This document shows, piece after piece, positions 43,604 through 52,469 of a stretch of 64,000 bases of DNA (its first letter is position 1; each line of letters starts with the position of its first letter). The notes under the pieces were generated by a model. That model was not told where the DNA came from, searched no databases, and was given only the letters and a program-made list of their open reading frames with translations. Source of the stretch: Flavobacterium bernardetii (GTDB lineage Bacteria; Bacteroidota; Bacteroidia; Flavobacteriales; Flavobacteriaceae); the NCBI RefSeq assembly GCF_011305415.1, contig NZ_JAANOQ010000001.1, positions 248,001 to 312,000 on the forward strand, written 5' to 3'. The position numbers and the translations under genes are program-made.

Positions 43604-44408
43604 AAAATTAGTTTCAATTATAGTTCCGTGTTATAATAATGAATCTACAATTAAAGAAACTATATATTCGATATTAGAACAAACCTATGAAAATATTGAA
43701 GTAATTATAGTAAATGATGGTTCTAAAGATAATTCTGAAAGTATAATTAATAAAATAACTTCTGAAAATAAGTCCGTTTCTTCGATATTGCAAGAAAACA
43801 GCGGACCTTCTTATTCTAGAAACCAAGGTGCTTTAGCAGCGAATGGATTTTACTTAGTTTTTATTGACGCGGATGATGTTATTTATAAAAATTTTATTGA
43901 AGAATATGTTGCAGCATTCGAACAAAATAGTGACTTACAATTAGTATATTCAAGAGCAGAATTTTTTGGAGACAAAAAAGGAGAGTGGATATTACCAGAA
44001 TATAACTTGAAAAATTTCATAAGCGAAAATTGCATTCCAATTTTTGCCATGACTAAAAGAGAAGAGTTTTTGAAAGCTGGAATGTTCGATTCTAAATTAA
44101 AATATTTAGAAGATTGGGATCTTTGGATTACTATTACGAAAAGTAAAAATTCAGTATTTAGAATTCCTAAAATTTTATATAAATACAGAAAAATTAAGAA
44201 TTCTAAATCGTTAACGACTTTAAATAAAGTTGATGATGTTCAAGATGCATCAAGATTGTATATTTACAATAAGCATTATAGTTTTTTTAAAGAAAATGAG
44301 TTTAGTATTTCTAATTTAATGAAGCAAAATACTGATGCTGTAAAGTATAAAAACAAGTACAATAACATTTGGTATAGAAAACTGTTTAAAAAAATTTTTA
44401 AAAAATAA
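43593..44408 (+). CDS. GT2 glycosyltransferase
   Basis: This 271-residue GT-A enzyme has SIIVPCYNNESTIKETI, VNDGSKDNS, and the metal motif FIDADDVIY (about 90-98). EDWDLWITI gives the usual catalytic acidic cluster. Length is standard for O-antigen or capsule transferases. It overlaps the preceding gene and precedes a GT4 gene by 8 bp. Confidence 0.92.
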   Translation: MTNKKLVSIIVPCYNNESTIKETIYSILEQTYENIEVIIVNDGSKDNSESIINKITSENKSVSSILQENSGPSYSRNQGALAANGFYLVFIDADDVIYKNFIEEYVAAFEQNSDLQLVYSRAEFFGDKKGEWILPEYNLKNFISENCIPIFAMTKREEFLKAGMFDSKLKYLEDWDLWITITKSKNSVFRIPKILYKYRKIKNSKSLTTLNKVDDVQDASRLYIYNKHYSFFKENEFSISNLMKQNTDAVKYKNKYNNIWYRKLFKKIFKK

Positions 44409-44416
44409 AACAACCT

Positions 44417-45565
44417 ATGGCGTTGAATTATAGATGGGATTATGTCAAGTTTCTCTTTGAAAGTAAGCATAAAACAAACATTCAAAATACAGAAATTTTC
44501 TTTTTCTTCCCTTTTTATCACATTGGAGGTGCCGAAAGAGTGCATATTGATATATTAAAAGTTTTCAAGGAGTTTCATCCAATTTGTTTTATTACTGAAA
44601 AATCTAAAGACCATTTTAAAGATGAATTTGAAAGTTTAGCCACTTTAATTCATTTAAGAAAGTTGTCTAAAAAGAAGTTTAAAGCTTTCTTTTTAAAGAA
44701 GATAGCAAAGCAAATTAATGCTAAAGCAAATCCAATTATTTTTGGTTGCAATTCATTACTTTTTTATGATTTGATTCCCTATTTAGATAAGCATGTGAAA
44801 ATTATAGATTTAATTCATGCGTTTTCTGATAACGAAAGTTGGGCTGCAGAAATTTATAGCTTGCCTTATGTTTCCAGAATTAACAAGAGAGTTGTTTTAG
44901 GAAATAAAACAAAAAATGATTTTATAAATTTATATCAAACTAAAAACATAAATAGCGATTTGAATGAAAATATTGTTATTATTAATAACAAAGTATCAAT
45001 TCCTGAAAGTTATGATAAACAGTTTAATGACAATTTAGTGGTGTTATTTGTTGGTAGAGATAGCGGTGAAAAAAGACCAGGAATTTTTATTGAAATTGCA
45101 AGAAAAATGCTCGAAATAAAGAAGGAATTAAGATTTAAATTAATTGGTGATTTTTCAAATTTCAAGAAAGATATTTTACTTGAAAATGTGGAATTTGTTG
45201 ATGAAATTAAAGAAAAGCAACTACTTATTGAGCAGTATAAAAACGGTGATGTTATTATGATTACTTCAAGACGTGAAGGCTTGCCAATGGTAATTCTTGA
45301 AGGTATGGCGTACGGAATGGTTCCATTGTCTACGAATGTTGGAGAAATTCCATCGTTGATAAATGAAGAAAATAACAATGGGATTTTAATAAATAACAAT
45401 CAAGACGATAGAAAAATAATTGATGATTTTGTTGCCGAACTTATTGCGTTAAACTCAAATAAAACCAGAGTAATCGAATTAAGTAAAAACGCTTATAATT
45501 CAATAAAAGAAGTCTATTCTGAAGAAGAATATGTGAGAAAATATAAAGAATTATTTTTCAATTAA
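44417..45565 (+). CDS. GT4 glycosyltransferase
   Basis: This 382-residue GT-B enzyme has an N-terminal acceptor domain (FFFPFYHIGGAERVHIDIL). The C-terminal donor domain has LVVLFVGRDSGEKRP, VIMITSRREGLPMVILEGMAYGMVPLS and E-x7-E. Long for its class but complete. It is fourth in the plus-strand glycan operon. Confidence 0.92.
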   Translation: MALNYRWDYVKFLFESKHKTNIQNTEIFFFFPFYHIGGAERVHIDILKVFKEFHPICFITEKSKDHFKDEFESLATLIHLRKLSKKKFKAFFLKKIAKQINAKANPIIFGCNSLLFYDLIPYLDKHVKIIDLIHAFSDNESWAAEIYSLPYVSRINKRVVLGNKTKNDFINLYQTKNINSDLNENIVIINNKVSIPESYDKQFNDNLVVLFVGRDSGEKRPGIFIEIARKMLEIKKELRFKLIGDFSNFKKDILLENVEFVDEIKEKQLLIEQYKNGDVIMITSRREGLPMVILEGMAYGMVPLSTNVGEIPSLINEENNNGILINNNQDDRKIIDDFVAELIALNSNKTRVIELSKNAYNSIKEVYSEEEYVRKYKELFFN

Positions 45566-45570
45566 AAGAA

Positions 45571-46584
45571 ATGGAAATAGGATCAAATAAAAATATGGAA
45601 GTAACAGTATTTATGCCAGTTTATAATGGTAGTGAATATTTAAAAGAATCTATTTCTAGTGTTTTATCACAAACCTATTCTCAATTTGAATTGCTAATTA
45701 TTAATGATGCTTCTACAGATTCTAGTGTACAAATTATTGAGTCTTTTAATGATAGTAGAATTAAATTACTTCACAACGAAACCAATTTAGGCATAAATAA
45801 AACTAGAAATAGAGGCTTGCATGAAGCTAAAACCAAGTTTTTAGCAGTTTTAGATTGTGATGATATAGCAGATTCTAGAAGATTAGAATATCAAGTTAAG
45901 TTTCTTAAAGTAAATTTATCATACGCAGCATGTGGATCAGATGCAAATGTCATTAACGAAAAAAGTGAAATAATTGGTGCCATTACTCACGCAAAAGAGC
46001 ATGATGATATTGTAGCAAATTTACTTTTTGCTAATCAGTTTGTACATTCATCAGTACTATTCGATTTAGAAAAAATTAAAGCAATTGGCGAATATAGAAC
46101 AGATATTTTATCTGAAGATTATGAATTTTTATTCAGAATCTCTCAACAATTTAAAGTAGCGAATCTTCCTTATAAATTAGTAGATTATAGAAACCACAGT
46201 GCTAGTGTTTCCAAAACCAAATTGGAAAAAATGAATTTTTCTGAAATGGCAATTTTAAAAGATATTTATTCACAATTCGATTTAGATTCTAACTTGTTAG
46301 AAATTCCACATACTTTTTTTACCTATGATATTAGCACAATAAAAAAGGAAAATATTAGTCTTTTTTTTGAATCGATTCTTAATGCAAATAGTAAAAAACA
46401 ATTGTTTCCAGAAAAGATATTCAACAAAATAGTATTAAATAAATGGATTGAAATTGTTGTGAAATCAAAATCAAAACCAGTTTTAAATAGTTTGCTGCAA
46501 AATCAATTGTTTTCCTACAGTGAACTAAATTGGCAACAACTTAGAAGAATTTTAAAATTAAAGTTTAAGCTTGTTTTTGCTTAG
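45571..46584 (+). CDS. GT2 glycosyltransferase
   Basis: This 337-residue enzyme has TVFMPVYNGSEYLKESI, INDASTDSS, AVLDCDDIAD (metal motif) and SEDYEFLFRI. A C-terminal extension of about 90 residues is not assigned. ATG 45571 or 45595 could be the start; the fold begins just after the latter. It ends 6 bp from a convergent GT2 gene. Confidence 0.9.
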   Translation: MEIGSNKNMEVTVFMPVYNGSEYLKESISSVLSQTYSQFELLIINDASTDSSVQIIESFNDSRIKLLHNETNLGINKTRNRGLHEAKTKFLAVLDCDDIADSRRLEYQVKFLKVNLSYAACGSDANVINEKSEIIGAITHAKEHDDIVANLLFANQFVHSSVLFDLEKIKAIGEYRTDILSEDYEFLFRISQQFKVANLPYKLVDYRNHSASVSKTKLEKMNFSEMAILKDIYSQFDLDSNLLEIPHTFFTYDISTIKKENISLFFESILNANSKKQLFPEKIFNKIVLNKWIEIVVKSKSKPVLNSLLQNQLFSYSELNWQQLRRILKLKFKLVFA

Positions 46585-46590
46585 TATTAA

Positions 46591-47580
46591 TTACTTTTTT
46601 GATTTAAATAGTCTTGTAAAAGTGTAAAGCACAAATTTTAAATTCAATTTTATTTTTTTAGTAAACTTTGCTTCAGAAATATAAAATTGAATGCATTCTT
46701 TATGATCATTGTTTAACTTAATATTTGATTTGTAAATTTTTAATACTTCAAAAGCTGCATCTTGTAACAATTCGAATTCAATTTTATAAATGTTCTTAGT
46801 TCTCGATTCAGGAATTTTTTCAATTATTTCTTTTAAGTTTTTATAGGAAGAGTAACGTTGAAAGAAAAACGGTTGCATAGAATAAACACCACCTTCATGT
46901 AATCTGTAAACTGCTGTTTCGTAATTTAAAAATGCACCATTTCCTTTGCTTAATAATACAGAATACAAAGTATTGTCCTTAATGTTTTTAAATGTTTTTA
47001 AAAATTCAACATCAACAGCATCTTTTCTAAACATACATGTTAACGAATAGGTACAATATGGACCAAATGCATTTTCAAAATTCATTGAATATTCTTTAGG
47101 TAATATTTCGTTAAAATTATTTTTAAAGAATTGATCACCTTTAATGTTTTCAAAATCAGTCCAACAAACTGAATAATCATTATTTTTTTCTAAAAAATCA
47201 ACTTGTTTTTGCAGTTTTAAGTCATCAATCCAATAATCATCACCTTCACAAAGCGCAATGTATTTACCTTTCGCAGCGGGAAAAGTATAGTATGACCAAA
47301 TGTTTGTTATTTTTGAATATTTATTTTCTTTTTGATAAATTGGTATAATTAAGTTAGGATATTTTTTATGATATTTTTCAATAATATCTTTTGTTCCATC
47401 GGTAGAAGCATCTTCATGTATTATTATTTCAAAGGGAAAATTAGTTTTCTGAAATAAAAAACTTTGTATAGTACTTTCAATAAAATTTTCATGATTGTAT
47501 GTCTGACAAATAATAGATACAATTGGAGTGTCATTTACTATTTTTTGCGCCAAAATATTTGCGTTTTGTTCTAAAGTCAA
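46591..47580 (-). CDS. GT2 glycosyltransferase
   Basis: This 329-residue GT-A enzyme has VSIICQTYNHENFIESTI, HEDASTDGT, ALCEGDDYWID (metal motif), which matches a large group of Bacteroidota O-antigen transferases. The start appears to be TTG at 47580; no in-frame ATG lies just upstream, and the N-terminal 20 residues are not conserved in appearance. It is separated by 160 bp from the next minus-strand gene. Confidence 0.88.
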   Translation of the reverse strand: MTLEQNANILAQKIVNDTPIVSIICQTYNHENFIESTIQSFLFQKTNFPFEIIIHEDASTDGTKDIIEKYHKKYPNLIIPIYQKENKYSKITNIWSYYTFPAAKGKYIALCEGDDYWIDDLKLQKQVDFLEKNNDYSVCWTDFENIKGDQFFKNNFNEILPKEYSMNFENAFGPYCTYSLTCMFRKDAVDVEFLKTFKNIKDNTLYSVLLSKGNGAFLNYETAVYRLHEGGVYSMQPFFFQRYSSYKNLKEIIEKIPESRTKNIYKIEFELLQDAAFEVLKIYKSNIKLNNDHKECIQFYISEAKFTKKIKLNLKFVLYTFTRLFKSKK

Positions 47581-47739
47581 AATTATATGATTTAAATTTA
47601 ATAAGTTTTTTCAATTTAATAACCAGCTTTTCAGATATATAAATAATCATACAAAACTAAAAGACATAAAAAAGATACTGATATGCGACTAAAATTTAAT
47701 ATCATGAGGAAATTAATTTTTTAAAAAATCATTAAAGTA

Positions 47740-48906
47740 TTAATCTATATTTCGGGTATAAATTGTGCTTATTTTTTTTATAAAAGTTGTAGAACCAAAT
47801 TTTAATTTGATATCTTCGGAGTTTTTTTCAGTGTCAAAGACTAATTTTTTATTATATATTTTTAGGATATTTTCGGCAATTTCTTCAGGATTTTTTATTG
47901 GACAGATGATTCCATTTTCTGGTGTAATCATTTCTAAAACACCACCAGAGTTTGTTGAAATAACAGGTACTCCACATGCTAATGCTTCTAAAACGGAAAC
48001 ACCAAATGTTTCACACAAACTAGTTGATATAAATACTGTAGAAGTTTTTAGTTCATTAGCAACTTCATATTTTGTAGCGAGTTTTATAATATCTATTTTA
48101 ATGTTTTTTAAACCTAAAGATTTTGTTAATTGGCTAACTATTTGTTCATTATCTCCACCCCAACAATCACATCCAATCCAAGTAAATTGAATTTCTGAAA
48201 ATATATTTTTATCAACAATTGTTAAAGCTTCTAATAAATTTTCATAGTTTTTTATAGGGGTATAAGCGCCAACCGTAATAATTTTAAAAGAATAATCCTC
48301 TGTTTTTTTTGAATATGAAAAGCATTTTTCGTCGAAAGTATTACCTAATTTATTAAAATCAAAAAATAAGCCATTACTGGCGAATTGCCTAATTAAATCA
48401 TCACTAACCACTAATTTTTCCGAAGCATTTGCAATTACTTTTTGTAATAACTTGTCTTTTTTTCTTGGTAAACCTTTTAAATTTAGTTGATTGTGTTCCG
48501 TAAAAATATAAGGAATATTGAAATTTTTATTTAATTTATAACACCAGAATCCTGCGTCAAATAAGGATTGCGCATGACATAAATTTATGGGTTTGTCAAT
48601 CTTTTTAAGGAAACTTTTTTGCGCTTTTTTCTCGATAGCTTTTTGAAATAAAAATTTTCTAAAGAAATATATTTCAGGATAATTTACTTCGAAAACTGGA
48701 ATTTTATTTTCAGTAAAATACGTGTTTGTTTTTATAGAAAAACTCGCTTTTTTTCTTTTACTAAACCCAAATTTGTAAGGTTTAAAATACACTAAATGAA
48801 CATGAAAATTATCCTTTACCAATTCGGCTTGTTCCACAAAAAATGAACCAACTCCTTTTGGAATATCCAACCAAGAACAAATTATTGCAATATTTTTTTT
48901 CTGCAT
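47740..48906 (-). CDS. GT4 glycosyltransferase
   Basis: This 388-residue GT-B enzyme has an N-terminal SWLDIPKGVGSFFVEQAELV, central ITVGAYTPIKNYENLLEAL. The donor motif is VFISTSLCETFGVSVLEALACGVPVISTNSGG, cited here in parts: ETFGVSVLEALACGVPVI. It resembles capsule/exopolysaccharide mannosyl- or galactosyltransferases. A TAATTTTG element on the minus strand at 48925-48932 is its likely promoter. Confidence 0.93.
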   Translation of the reverse strand: MQKKNIAIICSWLDIPKGVGSFFVEQAELVKDNFHVHLVYFKPYKFGFSKRKKASFSIKTNTYFTENKIPVFEVNYPEIYFFRKFLFQKAIEKKAQKSFLKKIDKPINLCHAQSLFDAGFWCYKLNKNFNIPYIFTEHNQLNLKGLPRKKDKLLQKVIANASEKLVVSDDLIRQFASNGLFFDFNKLGNTFDEKCFSYSKKTEDYSFKIITVGAYTPIKNYENLLEALTIVDKNIFSEIQFTWIGCDCWGGDNEQIVSQLTKSLGLKNIKIDIIKLATKYEVANELKTSTVFISTSLCETFGVSVLEALACGVPVISTNSGGVLEMITPENGIICPIKNPEEIAENILKIYNKKLVFDTEKNSEDIKLKFGSTTFIKKISTIYTRNID

Positions 48907-48924
48907 TTAGTGTAAATTATCACA

Positions 48925-48982
48925 CAAAATTAGTTAATTTATTTTGATTTTTACCAATAGTTTAATTTTAATAGTATTTTTG
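48925..48982. promoter_or_regulatory. Divergent promoter pair between GT4 and aminotransferase genes
   Basis: The minus strand has TAATTTTG (48925-48932) for the GT4 gene. The plus strand has TATTTTTG (48975-48982) for the aminotransferase gene. Both fit TAnnTTTG and lie about 20 bp from their start codons. Confidence 0.65.
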
Positions 48983-48999
48983 TAACTTAATGAATTGAT

Positions 49000-50064
49000 A
49001 TGATAAACGTAACGAAAACATTTTTACCTACAATTGAAGCTTATCAATCGTATCTTAACAGAGCATGGGAAAAAGTTTGGCTAACTAACAGAGGTGAATT
49101 AACCTTAGAGTTAGAACATAAAATTAAAGAAACTTATAAAATAAATAATATTATCATTACTAATAATGGTACAATTCCTTTACAAATTGCACTGAAATTA
49201 TTAGGAAATCAAGGAGAAATTATTACCACTCCATTTTCATATGTTGCTACAACTTCAGCAATTATTTGGGAAAATTGTAAGCCCGTTTTTGTAGACATTC
49301 ATCCGGAGTATTTATCTATTGATGAAACAAAAATAGAAGCAGCAATTACACCAAAAACAACAGCTATTTTAGCAACTCATGTTTTTGGAAATCCATGTCA
49401 TGTTGATGCTATTGAAAAAATAGCGAAAAAACATAATTTATCAGTTATTTATGATGCGGCACATTGTTTTGGCGTAACGTATAATAAAAATTCAATTTTT
49501 AATTATGGAGATGTAAGTACTTGTAGTTTTCATGCTACTAAAATATTTCATACAGGTGAAGGTGGTGCAATGTTTTGCAATGATAAGGATTTATATCATA
49601 AGCTTTTTTATAGTCATAATTTTGGGCATAATGGTCCTTTAGATTTTCATGGCTTAGGAATCAACGCTAAAATTTCTGAATTACAATCTGCTATGGGATT
49701 AGCTGTTTTTGATAATTTAGAACATATTTTTAGTGAACGAAAAAAAATAGTAGAATTTTATCTGAATAATTTAAATTTTGATACACTTACTACTATGAAA
49801 ATTAGAGAAAATACAGAATGGAATTATAGTTATTTCCCAGTAATTTTTAATTCAGAAGAAGAATTATTAAAAGTACAACAGAATCTTAATGAAGCAGAAA
49901 TTTTCCCAAGAAGATATTTTTATCCTTCTTTAAATACTATTGATTTTGTAAATGGAGAAACCATGCCAATTTCTGAATCTATAGCTTCAAGAGTATTATG
50001 TTTGCCATTATACGTAGGTTTAACAGAAACAGAATTGCAATTAATTGTTAATTTAATCAATTAG
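49000..50064 (+). CDS. DegT/DnrJ/EryC1/StrS sugar aminotransferase
   Basis: This 354-residue PLP enzyme makes an amino sugar nucleotide from a keto sugar. It has TNNGTIPLQIAL for phosphate binding, DAAHCFG for PLP contact, and SFHATKIFHTGEGG with the catalytic Lys in HATK. Length is typical. It is first of three adjacent genes with two NeuD/PglD-type acetyltransferases, the usual toolkit for N-acylated deoxyamino sugars. Confidence 0.92.
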   Translation: MINVTKTFLPTIEAYQSYLNRAWEKVWLTNRGELTLELEHKIKETYKINNIIITNNGTIPLQIALKLLGNQGEIITTPFSYVATTSAIIWENCKPVFVDIHPEYLSIDETKIEAAITPKTTAILATHVFGNPCHVDAIEKIAKKHNLSVIYDAAHCFGVTYNKNSIFNYGDVSTCSFHATKIFHTGEGGAMFCNDKDLYHKLFYSHNFGHNGPLDFHGLGINAKISELQSAMGLAVFDNLEHIFSERKKIVEFYLNNLNFDTLTTMKIRENTEWNYSYFPVIFNSEEELLKVQQNLNEAEIFPRRYFYPSLNTIDFVNGETMPISESIASRVLCLPLYVGLTETELQLIVNLIN

Positions 50065-50067
50065 AAT

Positions 50068-50712
50068 ATGATAATTTTAGGAGCCAGCGGGCACGCAAAA
50101 GAAGTATTTGATATTTGTGAGAATACTGAAAACGTGTATTTCTTTGATAATGTTACAAGTTATGAAAAACCAATTTTGTTTGACAAAAAAATAATTCAAA
50201 GCTTTGATGAACTGCTTAATGTTGTTGCTAAAAAAGATTTTATTTTAGGTTTAGGTGGAGTTACACATCGCTATAAATTATATCAAAAATTTGTTGGTTT
50301 TGGTTTTTCTCCACATGCGATTATTGCCAAAAATGCTCAAGTGAGTTCTTCTGCAAATTTGGGTAAAGGATTGAATATTATGAGTTTTGTATTTATTGGT
50401 CCAGATTCTAAAATTGGAAAAGGTTCCTTGATAAATGCTCATGTTTCGGTTCATCATGATGTTGTAATTGGCGATTTTGTGGAAGTTTCTCCTGGCGCAA
50501 AAATATTAGGAAATTGTACAATTGGAACTTTTTCTACAATCGGAACAAATGCTACAATTCTTCCCAAAGTAAGAATCGGAAAAAATGTAATTGTTGCGGC
50601 TGGAGCAGTTGTTACAGCTGATGTTCCAGATAATTGTATGGTGGCAGGAGTTCCTGCACAAATTAAAAAACAATTAAAACAAATCACAGAAATAATTAAT
50701 AGTATATGCTAG
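50068..50712 (+). CDS. NeuD/PglD-type sugar O/N-acyltransferase (first copy)
   Basis: This 214-residue protein has an N-terminal Rossmann-like part (ILGASGHAKEVFDI) and a C-terminal left-handed beta-helix of hexapeptide repeats (SANLGKGLNIMSFVFIG, split by loop HVSVHHDVVIGDF with catalytic His). It ends with PDNCMVAGVPAQI. It probably acylates the amino sugar made by the aminotransferase. It overlaps the second copy by 7 bp. Confidence 0.9.
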   Translation: MIILGASGHAKEVFDICENTENVYFFDNVTSYEKPILFDKKIIQSFDELLNVVAKKDFILGLGGVTHRYKLYQKFVGFGFSPHAIIAKNAQVSSSANLGKGLNIMSFVFIGPDSKIGKGSLINAHVSVHHDVVIGDFVEVSPGAKILGNCTIGTFSTIGTNATILPKVRIGKNVIVAAGAVVTADVPDNCMVAGVPAQIKKQLKQITEIINSIC

Positions 50713-51338
50713 TAATTGGAGCTAAAGGATTTGCGAAAGAAATGCTTGAAATTTTGCATCAAAATAACAATTTAAAAGATTTAGTTTTTTATGATGATGT
50801 GAATAGTGATATTGAGGATAAATTATTTGGAAATTTTGAAGTTTTAAAAAAACCAGAAGATGCAATTAATTATTTTAAAAATGTTTCAAAAGAATTTGTA
50901 ATTGGAAACCCTTTACTAAGATATAAATTAACTCAAAAATTTATTGGATTTGGTGGAGAGTTAACTTCTGTAATAAGTCCATTCGCTAAAATCGGATTTT
51001 ATGGAATTGAAATTGGTAATGGGGCAAATGTTTTAACTGATGCAATTATCACATCAAATATAAAAATTGGAACAGCTTGTTTAATAAATAAACAAGTAAT
51101 GATTGGACATGATGTTGTTATAGGTGATTTTGTCGAATTGACACCAGGTGCTAAAATTGGAGGTCACTGTAAAATTGGAAGTTTTACTTTTGTTGGAATG
51201 AATGCCATAATTCTTCCGAAAATAAAACTTGGGAAAAATGTTGTTGTCGCTTCAGGTGCAGTTGTTACAGCAGATGTTCCTGATAATTGCATGGTTGCTG
51301 GAGTTCCACACATATTAAAAAACAAATTAAACCTTTAG
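50706..51338 (+). CDS. NeuD/PglD-type sugar acyltransferase (second copy)
   Basis: This 210-residue paralogue of the preceding protein has N-terminal VIGAKGFAKEMLEIL, hexapeptide repeats, MIGHDVVIGDF and the shared ending PDNCMVAGVP. The two N-terminal halves differ more than the C-termini. They may act on different sugars or with different acyl donors. It is 7 bp before the TsaC-type gene. Confidence 0.88.
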   Translation: MLVIGAKGFAKEMLEILHQNNNLKDLVFYDDVNSDIEDKLFGNFEVLKKPEDAINYFKNVSKEFVIGNPLLRYKLTQKFIGFGGELTSVISPFAKIGFYGIEIGNGANVLTDAIITSNIKIGTACLINKQVMIGHDVVIGDFVELTPGAKIGGHCKIGSFTFVGMNAIILPKIKLGKNVVVASGAVVTADVPDNCMVAGVPHILKNKLNL

Positions 51339-51345
51339 ATATATA

Positions 51346-51912
51346 ATGGACATCAATACTGAAATTCATAACGCCTTCGAAGTCATTAAAAATGGGGGAA
51401 TTATCCTTTATCCAACTGATACCGTTTGGGGAATTGGTTGCGATGCTTCAAACGAAGAAGCAGTTGCGAAAATATATGCCTTAAAACAACGCGAAGAAAG
51501 TAAAAGCATGATTTGCTTAATGAATGGCGAAAAAATGATGTACAACGTTTTTGCAAAAATTCCAGAAGTAGCTTGGGAAATTTTGGATAATTCTGAAAGA
51601 CCAACCACTTTGATTTTAGATCAACCCAAAAATGTAGCAAAGAATATTATTGCAGAAGATAATACATTAGGAATTCGTTTAGTAAAAGAACCTTTTTGCT
51701 TCAAATTAATGGAAAGAATGAAACGACCTTTAGTTTCTACTTCTGCTAATATTTCCGGACAACCAACTCCTATGAATTTCAAAGAAATTTCTCCAGAAAT
51801 TATAAAAGGAGTCGACTATGTTGTAAATTTGCACCGCGATAAAGTTTGTAAAAAACCATCAGCAATTATTAAATTAACATTGGATAGTCAGGTTAAAGTG
51901 ATTAGACGATGA
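51346..51912 (+). CDS. Threonylcarbamoyl-AMP synthase (TsaC/Sua5/YciO family)
   Basis: This 188-residue protein makes threonylcarbamoyl-AMP for the t6A37 tRNA modification, or is a YciO paralogue. YPTDTVWGIGCDAS (about 23-36), KQREESKSMICLM and STSANISGQPTP are the conserved nucleotide and threonine binding parts. No Sua5-specific C-terminal domain. It probably reads through from the glycan operon. TsaC versus YciO cannot be settled by eye. Confidence 0.85.
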   Translation: MDINTEIHNAFEVIKNGGIILYPTDTVWGIGCDASNEEAVAKIYALKQREESKSMICLMNGEKMMYNVFAKIPEVAWEILDNSERPTTLILDQPKNVAKNIIAEDNTLGIRLVKEPFCFKLMERMKRPLVSTSANISGQPTPMNFKEISPEIIKGVDYVVNLHRDKVCKKPSAIIKLTLDSQVKVIRR

Positions 51913-51970
51913 GACAATTAGTCAATTGACAATTGGTTAGTATTATAAACGAATTAAGAATAAAATATAA

Positions 51971-51987
51971 GCCACGAATTCACGAAT
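51971..51987 (+). repeat. Left 17-bp inverted repeat of GxxExxY unit
   Basis: GCCACGAATTCACGAAT is the exact reverse complement of 52421-52437. The two bracket a single gene. Confidence 0.9.
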
Positions 51988-51996
51988 TAAAAGTTA

Positions 51997-52371
51997 ATGT
52001 CAAATATAATTTATAAAGGCGAAAGCTATAAATTAATGGGTATCTTGTTTGATATTCATTCAAATTTAGGAAAAGGATTTTCTGAAATTGTTTATAAAGA
52101 TGCAATTGAATACGAATTAGAAAAATCTTTGATTTTTTTCGAAAGAGAAAAAGAATATAGTGTGAAGTACAAAGACATACTTTTGAAGCATAAGTTTTAT
52201 GCTGATTTTATAATATTTGATAAAATCATTTTAGAAATCAAATGTTGTAATTCAATTTCTGATTCGCACATTGCGCAAGCAATGAATTATTTAAAAGTAT
52301 CAAATAATAAATTAGCAATTATAGTTAACTTTAATAATGATTCTTTAGAATACAAAAGAATTGTTTTGTAG
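51997..52371 (+). CDS. GxxExxY family protein
   Basis: This 124-residue protein belongs to the GxxExxY family, named after the motif here GFSEIVY (about 28-34). The fold is PD-(D/E)xK-like: E35-type helix, then FYADFIIFDKIILEIKC (Asp and E-x-K positions) and IAQAMNYLK with Gln. These features suggest a nuclease ancestry; no function is established. The start ATG lies 10 bp inside the left inverted repeat. Confidence 0.9.
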   Translation: MSNIIYKGESYKLMGILFDIHSNLGKGFSEIVYKDAIEYELEKSLIFFEREKEYSVKYKDILLKHKFYADFIIFDKIILEIKCCNSISDSHIAQAMNYLKVSNNKLAIIVNFNNDSLEYKRIVL

Positions 52372-52420
52372 TATTTTAAAATTCGAAATTTGCAAAGCAA
52401 ATAATATATAATTAAAAATC

Positions 52421-52437
52421 ATTCGTGAATTCGTGGC
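52421..52437 (-). repeat. Right 17-bp inverted repeat of GxxExxY unit
   Basis: ATTCGTGAATTCGTGGC is the perfect inverted partner of 51971-51987. Confidence 0.9.
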
Positions 52438-52469
52438 CATAAAACATTGAATTTCCGTCATAAAACATA

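Larger units (their letters stand above)
51971..52437. mobile_element. Candidate mobile unit: GxxExxY gene in an inverted repeat
   Basis: This 467-bp unit consists of one gene between perfect 17-bp terminal inverted repeats. It sits in an otherwise ordinary intergenic region between tsaC-type and cca genes. It encodes no transposase, so movement would need an enzyme in trans. Mobility is inferred from symmetry and is untested. Confidence 0.55.
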
